From: Heterotrichella gracilis
Lineage: Eukaryota; Sar; Xanthophyceae; Tribonematales; Xanthonemataceae
Length of the DNA: 38,850 nt
Direction of reading: 5' to 3'
Assembly: GCA_032358255.1 (NCBI GenBank)
Contig: JAULBX010027308.1
Coordinates: forward strand, 1 to 38,850
Part shown: piece after piece, positions 21,841 to 33,298 of the stretch
Numbering within the stretch: the first letter of the stretch is position 1
Layout: each line of letters begins with the position of its first letter
Translations under genes and position numbers: made by a program
Notes under the pieces: model-generated
The model's input: only the letters and a program-made list of their open reading frames with translations
Told to the model about the DNA's origin: nothing
The model's database searches: none

Positions 21841-22700
21841 CCTTCAAATTTTGGTGGTTGGGTCGATAATAGATGGAGCACTGGGTCAGGTACTACTCAG
21901 CACTGAATCAATTTTCGAAAGACTTGCTTCAAAGTGCCTTCTACATGTTCTGGTACACCCTTGATGGTGTCTAAGATGTATTCAACTTGCATGCCATAGA
22001 CATTCGCTGCTTCATTCCAGGAGCATGGAACGCATTGAAAAATACTGAGCACTGAGTAAACACTAATCACGCTCTTCAAACTGTTTAAAAAAGGAACAAT
22101 GGTGATGAGATCTGACATGTGCAATTGCCATTGCAAATCCAATGCTGACATATCCTCAAAGATGGCCCGTTGGCAATTCACTGCAATAACTCATTATTTT
22201 GTCTTGAAATTAGTGTTCAGCATGTTCAATAAAGCAGTCCATAAACTCTAAATAAATGTTTAAAGTTTTGGCGAGAGCCTGCACACGGCACGTATGGTAC
22301 AGTACTGCAGCATGTGCTCAGTGAGTTTTCAATATAAAGCAGTGCCAACTCTACGTTAGGAGCTGTTTGGCAGCAAGTGATGTGATAAAATTAGTAGGAC
22401 CAAGCCTGCTCAGCGTAAGGCCCTGCCCTGCACAACAAGCCATGTCTGAAAACGATTGCGCATACGATGCAAATAATATGTTATAGCCCTACACGTTGCC
22501 AAACCGCCAGTCTATCATAGTCCCTCCAAGGCAGAGGGTTGCGGACCCCCTCACAGGAGCCTGCCGCACAACATGTACCAGACACAGGTCAGGCACTGGT
22601 AGGGTAGCTCTGTCCTGCCAGCTGAAGCCGTGTTGGTACACTCACTTGATACTCGACTGATCACCGGCATTCAATGGGCAGACTATTCTAATGAAATTAA
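21841..22700. other. Intergenic region downstream of the kinase gene
   Basis: No supported gene. The minus ORF at 21897-22181 has no recognisable motif and directly precedes the RT fragment, so it may be remote LINE sequence. The kinase 3' UTR should lie just below 22701. Confidence 0.3.
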
Positions 22701-25100
22701 TTATACTGGTACTGGTACTGGGATTGGGACTGGGATTGGAATTGGCACTGGGATCGGGGCTAGGGCTGGGACTGGGACTGGGACTGGAATTGGCCTAGGG
22801 ACTGACACTTGGACCAGCTGCAAGGTCCTGGGGATGGGGATTGGCATCCTCTCAAGCTCCTTGGCCCTCTCCTCCAGCTGGGAACAGTACACTGCAAAAT
22901 CGACCAGCTCCTCTGCTGTGCACCGCTTCTCAGGCACCGTATGCATGCAGGCAGCCACCATTGCCGCCCACGCAAGTTTAAACCCCGCCGGGAGTTGCTC
23001 AGACTGCTCCCGCATGGCGTCCTCCATCATCCCCAGAAGTATCAGACCCACCGTCCACATATCATAGGCACGCCCCTCCACCAGCAGCTGCCCATCCTTC
23101 CCCAGTTCAGGGGGAGCGCAGCCACGAGTCAGCCTGTCAGGAGAGCGCGAGGGACAGGCGGATGTCAGTAACGCAGTGAAACAGAGGTAGCAAGTATGTA
23201 CTTTAGAACATTGAAGGCCTTCTGCACAGTGATTTAGGTGTGCATGGTTCAACTTTGAACATCCCCGGGGCAGTTAAAGGTTTAATATTTAGTTTCAACC
23301 TGTTGCTATGGATTTATGAGTTCTCAAACAGTGCAGATGGAATACACGCAAGTTAGGTCATGTTATTAACACACTTGTATGCGAGTGTACAGGCATCTAA
23401 ATTTGATTTGCTTCCGCAGTCATGAACACTGGCAGAAACTGTGAATGCCAAACCCTAAACCCTAAACTTACATCAGTGGCAGCGCCATTCCATCCTGTGA
23501 GGGCAACGTCAGCCCCCCCAGATCTGCTATCTGTACAAAGGGCTTGCAATCCATCTCTCCAAGCAGGTTTTCCAGCTTGAGGTCAAGGTGGCACCCACCC
23601 CGCGCATGCACCTCCGCCACACCACGAGCCACGCCCACAGCCATGCTCAGCATATCCCGCGCTAGCTGCCCACTGCCAGCAGCCTTCAAGCACTCCCTGC
23701 ACGTGCAGTAAATCACGACACAGTCAGCAAAATCCTGTCGACACTCAGTACATTCTTGTAGACATCTGTTGCACATCATGACTTGGCAGGCACCAACACA
23801 GGTCAGGGCATGGGGTAAATGTACAAGTAATTAGTGCACTAGCAGTTCAGGCACAGCTGGCACAGGGCATAGCGCACCTCCATATGTTGACCCCTGAGTG
23901 CTGGCATGGCATCAGCAGTCCCACCGGGCGCCCATCCTTAGCCACCACACAGCCCTTGAGCTGCACCACATGGCTGCACCCAGCATACATGGCCATGCAC
24001 ACAGCCTCGCGCAGGGCGTAGTCCACTGCTGCTGCCCCGCTCAGGGGCTGCTTCGTTATCTTGCAGGCCAGAGGCTCATCTATCCCTGCCACCCGTACGC
24101 AGTTCACCACTGCAAACCCGCCCACGCCCAGCCGGCTCAGTGGCCTGACATCTGCGAGGTGGTAGCAGGGGATGGGGGCAGCGGCTGTCAGCCGCAGGAG
24201 CAGGTGGCCCAACACCGCTCGCGAGAGCACCATCTCATCTGGCTTCCTTGCTGGGGAGCGCAGCCAGTCCAGCTCCACGCCTGCAATGCCCACGGTCTTG
24301 CCGCAGATGGTGAGGGTCATGGCCGGGTTATCACGCGCTTGCTGCGCGGCTGACTGGACATAGTAAAGTACCCTCCTTGGTGTTTCCGCCCCAACCGCAG
24401 GCCCACCAGGAGACCTGGCCTCAGGATTGGCCAGCCACGCTCGGAACGACCTCTCCGCTGCTGCAGCACCTGCAGTGGATGCAAACCAGTGGGTGAGAGG
24501 ACCTCCTGGTGCACTAACGGTGATGGCAACATAAAGTGCTCCTCAGCCATGAGTCAAAAGCCCTAGAATAAATGATCCGGAGTGGGTGTACATGCAGGTA
24601 GTGCAAGGCAGTGCATATGGCTGCTGGCACGCATGTAAGCAATGCAAGGCAGCAAAGGGCGGCGATTCAAGTCTCATACTCAGCCCACCTTCAACACCGG
24701 CGTCCACTCGAGTGCCCTCCAGGCTGCGCAATGTCAAACCTGCCAGTGGCAATGCTGGCACCGGTTGGGGATTGTTCAGGAGCTGCTGCAGGCAGACCTC
24801 ATATGTATCTGCTGACACTGTCATGGCATGCACTGACTGGCTGCACACAGTGCCACCTGGCACCGGTGCCAGGACACGTGCACGCTTGGAGTGTGGCTGT
24901 GGCTCTGGCACTGCAGAATGTGCCTCCAAAAATGGAAGTAGAGCAGGTACTTCGGCTGGGGAAGCGGTTTTTGGGTGCGCTGTCCCCGGCTGTGGAGGCG
25001 GTGATTCGGCACAGGCCACCACCTCCTTCATGGACCAAGGCACCGCCCAGGCAGCTTTGCCTACCTTCTCCCCCTTCTCCTTTGCCTGCCGTTGGTCCAT
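22701..25100 (-). CDS. Protein kinase with RWP-RK-like N-terminal exon end and Pro-Ile/Val tail
   Basis: Exons are 25100-24689, 24469-23878, 23696-23472 and 23133-22701, with GT-AG junctions and phases 1, 2, 2; total 553 residues. The N-terminus (MDQRQAKEKGEK) is Pro-rich and basic (HSKRARV) and ends in LPLAGLTLRSLEG and DAGVEG. This parallels the segment entering the RWP-RK domain of the neighbouring gene. The kinase domain runs from about 245 to 520: glycine loop GVGGFAVV (about 251), ATP-binding Lys in LACKI (about 273), catalytic loop HLDLKLENLL with Asp373, metal Asp393 in ADLGG (DLG in place of DFG), APPEL, and YDMWTVGLIL. Key residues are present, so it is probably active on Ser/Thr or Tyr. 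The C-terminus is a run of Pro alternating with Ile/Val, coded by a microsatellite, ending at TAA. The partner is unknown; location is probably cytoplasm or nucleus (no signal peptide). Exon 1 could begin further upstream. Confidence 0.8.
23450..23468. repeat. CCCTAAA repeats next to a kinase intron donor
   Basis: AAACCCTAAACCCTAAACT sits three bases inside the donor of the intron at 23471-23134. This is the plant-type telomere unit, about 2.5 copies. Confidence 0.55.
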
Positions 25101-26990
25101 GTCTGGTACCAGAGATATTGCCTTGAGTGGTGAGGGGGGCCAGGCCCAGTGTCCTCAGTGGTCCTGCACAAGGGCAATGGGAGGATGGTGAGAAAGATGA
25201 GAAGGGGTTGAGTGGTCATATCCTGGCAAGGTGAGGGCCACCTCGAGGTTTCCTTTCGTTTCTGTCTAGGTTTGTTTCTCACGACTTGCGGATACGCTAA
25301 GCACAGTGCCTGTCTGTTGCACCCAGAACCAGTATTCATGAACACTTTGCCTCGTTACATGATTTGGTGTGACAGCGGCGCATGGGGGGTAAGGAAAGGC
25401 GACATGCATTCAATTTGAGCGTGGCAAGGACCGGTTAAATGTACTTTGAAGGCACGCGAGAGGTTTTGCTGGTGAATACAGCAAGAAAAGGTGTCCTGCA
25501 GGAGAATTTAGCAAAGGGAGCCCAGTTCCAGGTGAGCGTTGTTTACCTTGTCGGCAAAACCCTCCCTTCTGGAAAGAGAATGTTTGGGTGGTACGTGGGC
25601 TTGCTGGTATATTACGACTACTTTCTTAAACAACCAACTTAGCGGTTGATGACACCCTGTGGGTAATGCCCTCGTCGAGTAATGGGCTTATGGTGGGTCG
25701 ACCCCCGTAGGGGGGGACATCAGACAAAGAAAGACTTTCAGCGGGTCAACCCTGCTCGGTACTGAGGAAACTACATAAGAATGGTTTCCCATATGCAACG
25801 TGTGCCACGGTTGCTGCACCTTTTAACAGGACCATGGTCTGGTCCAGTCAAGATATTGCCACTCGAGTGTCCCCAGGCGCCAGTCGCCCCCGCCGAACCT
25901 CGCCAATGCCCCTAGCTCCAATCTGGAAACGACAAAAGCCTCCTCAACTCGGTTCTGACTTAGTGCTGTGGCTCATAGAATACATGGATACAGAAGCCGA
26001 GTCGCAAAATACGCAGTGTATGCACCAATGGTCTGCCATCAAGACACCACAAGCCATTTACTACAGGGGGTGGTGTGTTACGGATCTGGGGCAAGGGCCC
26101 TGCCCTGAACCGCACGAAAGATAATTCGGTAAAGCAAAAACGCCACCCACTGCCTTATGAAGCAGTTTGTGCAACGCCAGACTGGGGAAGGGTGGCTGGG
26201 ATGTGGGTAGTCACGGTAAGTGGCCTTGGCTGGCCCAGAGTGAGAGGATGTCCCATGTCATGGGTTCCGCTGAGGGCTCCCTCCAGGGGGCTCAGATGTT
26301 GTGGGGTGTGGAGGTCTGACAGGTACGGCGGAGTGAATCACGGGGAGAGACTGGCACTGTGACAGTGGGATGAAGGAGGGCGTGGGTTGCCATCAAGAGG
26401 CGAAGCCCAACCCCAGTGTCTGGACAACGGTTCCTCTGGCCAGGGCTCTGTGGCATACTCCTATCTATAGATGGAGCTGCTTGTCATAAAATCCACAACT
26501 CAGCAGTTGTTATGTACAGCATGTCGCACTCCGTCTGCGGCAGGTAGCAAACAACAACTAAACTGTCTATGCCATGGCATGACATTGCTGTGGCATGCAC
26601 ATAGTGAGGTCACAGCATTAAGCTTCAAAACCCAGCTGGCTTACACGCCATAACACGTACATACAAGCATTCATATATAATTTTGGATGCGGCTATGTAA
26701 AGGGCCGAGGCTCAGTCAATTTGCAGTGGGGCCCAGTCAGTTTGAATGCATCCTTTTGGCATCGTCCACTTGCCCAACCGGGTTGCTGATGCTGGGATGC
26801 TATGGCCTTGCTCCTTTGAACCAAGCAAATATATTGTAACAAATAATATTTTTGATATTGTGGCAAATCCTAGAAACCTCTTTGACAGGCTGCCAGTATG
26901 CCTCCCACTCATCTGATCGATCATGCGCAATTGAGTGACTAATGGGTTAACTGTTGATGGAATGACCCGGCCCACTTCACACCTCCAAGC
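25101..26990. other. Intergenic region between kinase and RWP-RK genes
   Basis: No gene supported. A GC-rich block at about 25650-25850, with GGGTCGACCCCCGTAGGGG and TTTCAGCGGGTCAACCC, is followed by a plus ORF at 25834-26124. It resembles the leader and start of a mobile element, but no diagnostic motif is present. The kinase promoter should lie just above 25100. Confidence 0.3.
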
Positions 26991-29900
26991 TTACTCAGCA
27001 CCATCTGCATCCGCCGGTGCCATATCATTCAGCGCATCTAGCAGAGTGGCAGTGGTCCCAGCGCTGCCATAGTTGCTGGACCCCTGTTCTGTAGATGGAA
27101 CAAGAAGTTTAGTCAGTTGCTGCAGGGAACACCAAAACTTGCATGCAAAGTTTTGCATGCATGTGCACTGATCGCAAAATACAAGGCATGGTGAACCCTA
27201 CATCCACATTGGAGACCACGACCTTGGCACACACACACACACATATGAGGACCCAGCCGCCTACAGACTTTTAACATGCCCCCGCATAATATTCCTCCCA
27301 TGGCCAATTGCAAATTGGCCAAGCTTTCTTTCTGCCACTGCCACTGGCTAAGAAGTCATTGGCCCGGTGGCTGGCAAAATCTGTGCATGATATATATAGC
27401 AGGAGCTCATCAAACAAAGTGTGCCACGGCTGTGCAACGTACCTGGGTACGTTCGCTGCAACTGCCGCAGCCGGCTGCGAACATTGAAAAGGAATTGACG
27501 TGACGCAGTGATGGCCTTTGGGAGACAAACCTCTCCATACATCTGTAGCAAGAAGCATAGTTCACTACGGGGTGCAGCTGCAGTAATCCAAGACCACCAA
27601 GGTTGTGCAACTAGTCAAATGTGAAAATGCATGAAATTGCAACTGCAAAGGTTCCAGGTGCATCTTATACAACCAATACTCTCCACCGCAAAGCAATCCC
27701 TTGCATACTCCTGGCACTGTCTCTTTCCATGGCAGCCCTACGTACATTCATTATACATTACATGCTTGACCCCAGAGGGATGCATCCATTGAAAATAGTC
27801 CCTGTGCTGCCCCTTTCCATGGCTGCCCTACCTTGGCAGGATCTGCTGTGTACTCTGCCAGGAAGTGCTGCAGGCTCTTGCAACTTTCGGCAAGCGATTC
27901 CAGGGCATTTGTGGGCCGTTCCTCCTCCTCTACCAGGTCAACCACTCGACCGCACACCTCCTGCAGCCTTGCTACTGTGCGCCGCTTGTTACACGGCCAG
28001 CGCGCAATGCCCAGCTGGCGACATAGCTTTTTCAGCCTGGTCTGGCCAATCGCCAGCCTTGCGCATGCATCCTGGTGGGGGCCAGAAGGGGGCGGGGTAT
28101 GAGGGGCCAAAGGGAGTGATGGGAGGGTCGTGGAATTGGTATTCCAGAAACAAGTGATGGTGGTGGGTTATGGAGGCAACAGGTGGCCAGCAACATCTGG
28201 CGAGTAGTCACCCCTTCACCACTTATTGCTGCTCACACTGATTTGCGCCCTGTGCAAGTATGTCAACGCCATCCCTGGCCAGAACCACAGGGGACGAACC
28301 CCACATACGTATGCAACAGCAGGCAAATCTGCCATGGCTCACCTCCACGGAAAGATCCAACAGACCACTCTCCTCCAGAGACTTTACTGTCATGCCATCC
28401 AGGGCGAAAGGAGTGGAGGGCTCTAACAAGCGTTGCCGCTTGGTCATGGGTTGGCACTCATTGATCCCCTGGTTGCTGTGGCCACTGCTCTTGTGCCACA
28501 CACTCTCCACAGCATCTCGCTTCTTGTTCTCAGCCGCCTTGCCTGGCCTCACAGGGGTTGGGGAGTAGCTCAAATGCCTGTGAAGAGAAAGCACCGGCAG
28601 CAACTCCAGCCCTTGCTCTAAGGGAAGCGCCATGTCCATGTCCATGTCTATACTCACTTGGAGAGTACCAAGTGAATGGCACTGGCCCTCCATGGTCCTC
28701 TCCATAGGCGGAAGTCTCACTTCAGTTATGCTGCCAGCAGTTCCCTGAGGTGTAAGAGGGGAATGTAAAAACGCCCATTGGTCAAGCTGGTCTGTGCTAT
28801 TTAAAAATCAGTTTGTGCCTCCTGCACTCCGGGCAGTTATGGGTAACGCAAAAAGATGTGCAGACTGTGATGTGATTTAATCTTTGCTGTGCAGTAGTAA
28901 AATCCGCTTTTTTTGTTTTTTAATAGTATTTTTTATTGATTTTATGATACAAAACCATATCGGAGTGCAACAACCGGATAAGGACTCACACAAGCAGAAA
29001 GTGTTAGCAGACTATTCTACTCCAAACCTTGTCTCATTGTATACATTGAATGGGCATTCACTACAATAAACAACTGGATGTGCGCACCTCCATTGCACTG
29101 GTAACCTCCCCAGCAGCCCCTTCAGCTGGCACTTGAGTTGCCCCCTCCTCCCTGCCACAACATTCACATGGGCCAGTGTAAAGGCCATGATGTTGTTTCC
29201 AAATGTTGCATGACACAAGCAGCAAGAACGGGGTTCAAATCGGAGCAGAGGACTGATGCGGGATTCAAAAGATGTACGCAAATGCCGGGTTCATGATAAG
29301 TGGGTGGAACGAAATGGCTGGCACTCTGAGCTGACTGGTGTGCATGGCTAGGGATGTAGAAGGGGTCGACTGTCTAGGAAAAACGTAACAAATCAAAGCC
29401 ACATGCACCTGCATTGCCCAGATCAGCCACCAATTCTGCTACCCTGCTGAGTGTCCAGGACAGGAATACCACAAATGAACTCCATCCTTTAACCACACAT
29501 ACGTAAGCAGCAGCGCCCACCACAACGCAGTGGAACTACACAAACCATGCCATGGCACAAACACCCGCAATCCAGCGCAACTCACATTTCTTTCAGCCTT
29601 GTAGCCCAACCCCTCTCGACCCAGCTGTTTGGCAGCTCCCCGCTGAAACGGTTGTGGTCCAGATTTCTGCAGGTGGTGTAGTGGGTGTCAAAGAATGATA
29701 CTGGGGACATGCATGCGGTAGCGCACGCTTGCCACCAATGCACAGATAGGGGGCAAGCCATAAGCCACCCTTTGGTCTGAACAGGGATCAGGGTGTCCCC
29801 AGGGATGGGCATATACTCCCTGCACAAGAGAGAATGCAATCCCCTTGTGCAAGGTATCCACACCTTTCCCTAGCCTACCACCAGTAACAAGCATGCAATC

Positions 29901-32802
29901 AAGCAAGGTGCACATCGCGATGGGAGCGACCTCAGGCCACACTAAGCCACCGCAACTTACAGTTCTGTCAGCATCGGAAACGCCCCTGCACTGCCCCACC
30001 CTGCCGGCAGCTCCCCGCTGAGCTGGTTATGGCCCAGGTGCCTGCAGATGTGTGTCAGAAGGTGTGGGGGGACATGCACATGGCCTCCCTTGGCGCACTG
30101 CTGCCACTGCTAGGGGCCCAGCCAATCATGCACACTCACCAACAACAGTGCAAATGACGGGGACCTCAAGGGTCATGCGAGTGGTGCAGGGAGGCACTGG
30201 GGTGGGCAGCGTGGACAGAGTGGCTTCATTGATCACAGTGTGCATGCTGCGTGCAGAAAGCTGGCTTGCAACTCAGGGTTGCCCTGGCAAGGTAAGAATC
30301 CAATGCTAGGCGGATGAGTAGTCGCTGAGGTGGACTTTAGGGTATGTATGTGCAGCCGCTATTGCGCAAAATAACTGCCACCCCCTCTGCTACCCCTATG
30401 AACACCTTATAACAACATCCCCAACGCACATGCTGCCCCATCACGTGCCACATGTACACTGCTATAGTAGACCACCGCCATGTAATGACCAGAGCGACCT
30501 GTGGTAAAGCTAACCACCGCAACTTACAAGCATGACAGCTTTGGCAACGCCCCCACACTGCCCCACTGTAACGGCAGCTCGCCGCTTAGCAGGTTGTTGC
30601 TCAGATCTCTGCAAGTGGCATGGGAGTGTGAGTGAAAACATGCAAACGCCCTCAGTGCAATTTTGCCACCAATGCACACAAGCTTGAGGTGGGGCATCAC
30701 CTGTGATGGGTACTACTATATTTATTCACTTTAAGTGGTGATTAACAATGGAATTTCATGATACTGCATTTTTTGAACCTCTTGAAGAGGCTTAGAACTC
30801 TGTGCATGATCCATGCTGTCACAACATCCTTAGCAGTGAGGGGCACTGTGCACTTCTACTAAACTATTCACTCTGTCTGTCATTAATAAATAAAGATATT
30901 ATCTGCCAACTCAGATGGAAGTTTGGAGGGTGTGGGTTCAAAATGTATGTGGTGTGTGCATTAATTCAGGCCCTGTTGTGATTCTTGCACCAACAGGACT
31001 TTCAAAAACATTGAATACCATATCACATGACTGAATTCTGGGACCTGCATGCCACCGTCTCTTACTGGCAACCCTGCATCAGGACCCCCTACCAGCCACT
31101 AACCCACGCAATCAGCAGCTCAGCTTTTGAAACCCCATAGCCACCACAACTTACAGTTCTGACAGCATCGAAAACGCACCAACTCCGCCCCACTCTGCAG
31201 GAAGCTCCCCCCTTAGCTGGTTAGAGCTCAGGTTTCTGCAAGCAGGTATCGGGAGGTGTGGGTGAAAACATGCATGTGGTCCTGCTTGCAGCATAATGGC
31301 CACCATTGCACAGGCCTGAGACGCATATCTGGTAAGGCATCAGGCAATGTGATGATAGTGATGCACGCGCATGGCCGTCAAGACAGGAAAAACAGGCAGT
31401 CTACATGCTACATACATCACCATAATGGAACATCTCAACACACCAGCTTATCATGCACCAACCCAAAAGGAATGCTCAGCACATTAACTAAGCAGAATAT
31501 GCTGCCTCAATGCCCCTCAGTCATGTGATACGTACAGGCAGCGGAGCGCAGGCATGTATGCCAGACCTCCAGGGAGCTCCCCCAGGTGTCCGATGAGGCC
31601 CCTAGCATCCCACCTGCGCCACAAAACAACCAGCCGTCACATGTTGCATATGCAACACAGCTCACAGATTTGGGGGAATCATGGGAGGGTGCCGCCTACT
31701 CACAGATAATGCACCACGTCACATGATTGATGTGACATCATAGACGCATGAGGTATACAGCCCAAAACAATGCGCTGAACAAGCCGCTGCCACATTACAT
31801 CCCTTCACAGGCAACCTTTGACGATAGGTGCAAGCCATTGTCGACCATACAACTAGCCAGGGCAACTCACTTGATTGCCACCACATGTGTCCCCTCCAGC
31901 TCCACTCCCATCCAGCCTTCCAAGAACTCCCCCTCTCGCCAGCTCAGCTTCACAGCATCTGGGTCCACCACCCTTGCCATTTCCAACAACACACTCCTGC
32001 AACAATGCAGCATGCCCATCACACCAAGTGCTCCTCGAGGAAAGCCCATGTGACATGGAAACGGGCAGCAAGTGGGGTTCTGTAGCTGCACCGAATCAGG
32101 GGTATACTAATAATACTAGTTAGTATTATTAGATACCCCTGGCCGAATGTGTACGGCGGCATGCATGCTCCCAACGTGCAGCACTGCGCCAACAGGAGCT
32201 ACTACTGCAATCGCTAGTAGAAGTTTATGTACCTCAATCCACAGGGTGCACATGCCTGTCGATTTACAGGAAGGTAATGTAAACACGGATATTTAAACAG
32301 TGAATAACCCGTGCGACAAGCCCAATATAATGGAAGAGCTGTGCCTATTCCAGCAACTAAGGTGCACGCACCTTTCATCAATGATGGCATGCTGGATGTG
32401 GTGCAGAGGTCCTCCGTCAACGCCTGGGATAGGCGCCCTCAGCAGCGGAGTCTGCATGCCAGCAGCCTGCCGGGTGACTGGCATAACTGGCATTGTTGTT
32501 TGGTGGACTGACGCAGGATCCGATGCCAACAGCAGCGCCTGTGGCGGGTTGAATGGGTTGCCTCGATGCCTCCACATCCAACTTCGACAGGCAACACGCA
32601 GCGGGAAGACCGCCAGCAGTCCTGGGTCCAGATGCTTGCCCGTCACTGGGCAGATGGCCCCAGTGGAGGCAACATGCTGCTCGATGGCTTTGCGCTCATA
32701 CAGCATGCCTGAGCTGGTCACCACTGGGTCCCACATCACCAGCCAGGTGATGGGGCAGACATACTCAGGTGGTGGAGTGGGTGCTTCACCTTGCCCTTGA
32801 GC
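26991..32802 (-). CDS. U-box - leucine-rich repeat - RWP-RK protein (5' end not defined)
   Basis: Twelve exons: 32802-32372, 31996-31871, 31613-31536, 31235-31155, 30608-30528, 30041-29961, 29666-29586, 29151-29088, 28744-28343, 28071-27832, 27542-27443, 27088-26991 (TAA). Every junction is GT-AG and in phase; 620 residues from base 32802. The first exon is a U-box E3 ubiquitin-ligase domain (PPEYVCPITW, MWDPVVTSSGMLYERKAIE, GAICPVTGKHLD). Next come an LRR cap (ARGLIGHLGELPGGL) and four LRRs, each coded by one 81-base exon, with N-x-L-S-x-N-x-L-x-GELP. A short linker (EEGATQVPAEGAAGEV) leads to a basic segment (MTKRQRLL) and an RWP-RK DNA-binding domain: MTVKSLEESGLLDLSVE then LKKLCRQLGIARWPCNKR, RWP at about 499-501. 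The C-terminus is acidic (LLDALNDMAPADADGAE). It suggests a ubiquitin ligase with recognition and DNA-binding parts in one chain. The least secure links are the 64-base exon (29151-29088) and the exon at 27542-27443. Confidence 0.75.
27140..27161. repeat. Inverted repeat in the last intron of the U-box/LRR/RWP-RK gene
   Basis: TGCATGCAAA and TTTGCATGCA flank two bases, a perfect 10-bp palindrome. GCATGC-type palindromes are common across the window, so this may be background. Confidence 0.45.
32097..32141. repeat. 45-base foldback in an intron
   Basis: Arms CAGGGGTAT and CTAATAATACT (with one bulged A between them) pair with AGTATTATTAG and ATACCCCTG around an AGTT loop. The stem is about 20 bp, far longer than other palindromes here. 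It lies in the intron at 32371-31997 of the U-box/LRR/RWP-RK gene. Possibly a miniature foldback element or an RNA hairpin in the transcript. Confidence 0.65.
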
Positions 32803-33298
32803 CTGCTACACAACACAGAGAATTGCTGTACAATACCATTCAGCAATCCCCCTCCTAAAGTCCTGCATATTTGACTACTAAGCGCACGGGTAATGAAGCA
32901 GTGTTATGTGGTGGATAATCTTGCCACATTGTACCCTAGACATAAAAGTAGAGAAATGCACACCATTTCCCTTCATTACGCAATTTCCCCTGAGCTGTGA
33001 TGTTGTCATAAACTGTTTTGAAGAATCATATCGCAAAACACGTGCCAGTCCAGATCTCAGACAACATGACAATGATCTCATCCTGGTACAATTCAATTGC
33101 TAAGGATGCAACAAGACAACATCGCAGCCCCCAGGTCCATGAATCTGTTTCAAAACACCAGAATCCTAGGGCTTTTTTCAAAATGAATGTACAAGATAAT
33201 ATAAAATAGTGGGCGTGCAATTTCTTGCTTTCAGCAGTCGTTGCAGAATAAAGTGGAGTGTATGTTCAGTCCATGGGTGCTAGCGATTAAATCCTCAC

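Noticed and set aside
22630..22800. Microsatellite as a CRISPR-like or structural repeat
   Set aside because: It is a degenerate roughly 6-base repeat that forms the end of the kinase coding frame; no spacers.
24586..25191. 201-codon plus ORF
   Set aside because: Antisense to exon 1 of the kinase gene, which has an in-phase partner exon and a motif shared with the RWP-RK gene.
25834..26124. Possible start of a retrotransposon ORF
   Set aside because: No RT, endonuclease or zinc-knuckle motif is visible; kept only as a note in the intergenic entry.
29219..29280. GGGTTCAAATC as a tRNA T-arm
   Set aside because: No matching acceptor, D-arm or anticodon arm could be placed around it.
32300..32800. 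166-codon plus ORF
   Set aside because: Antisense to the U-box exon.
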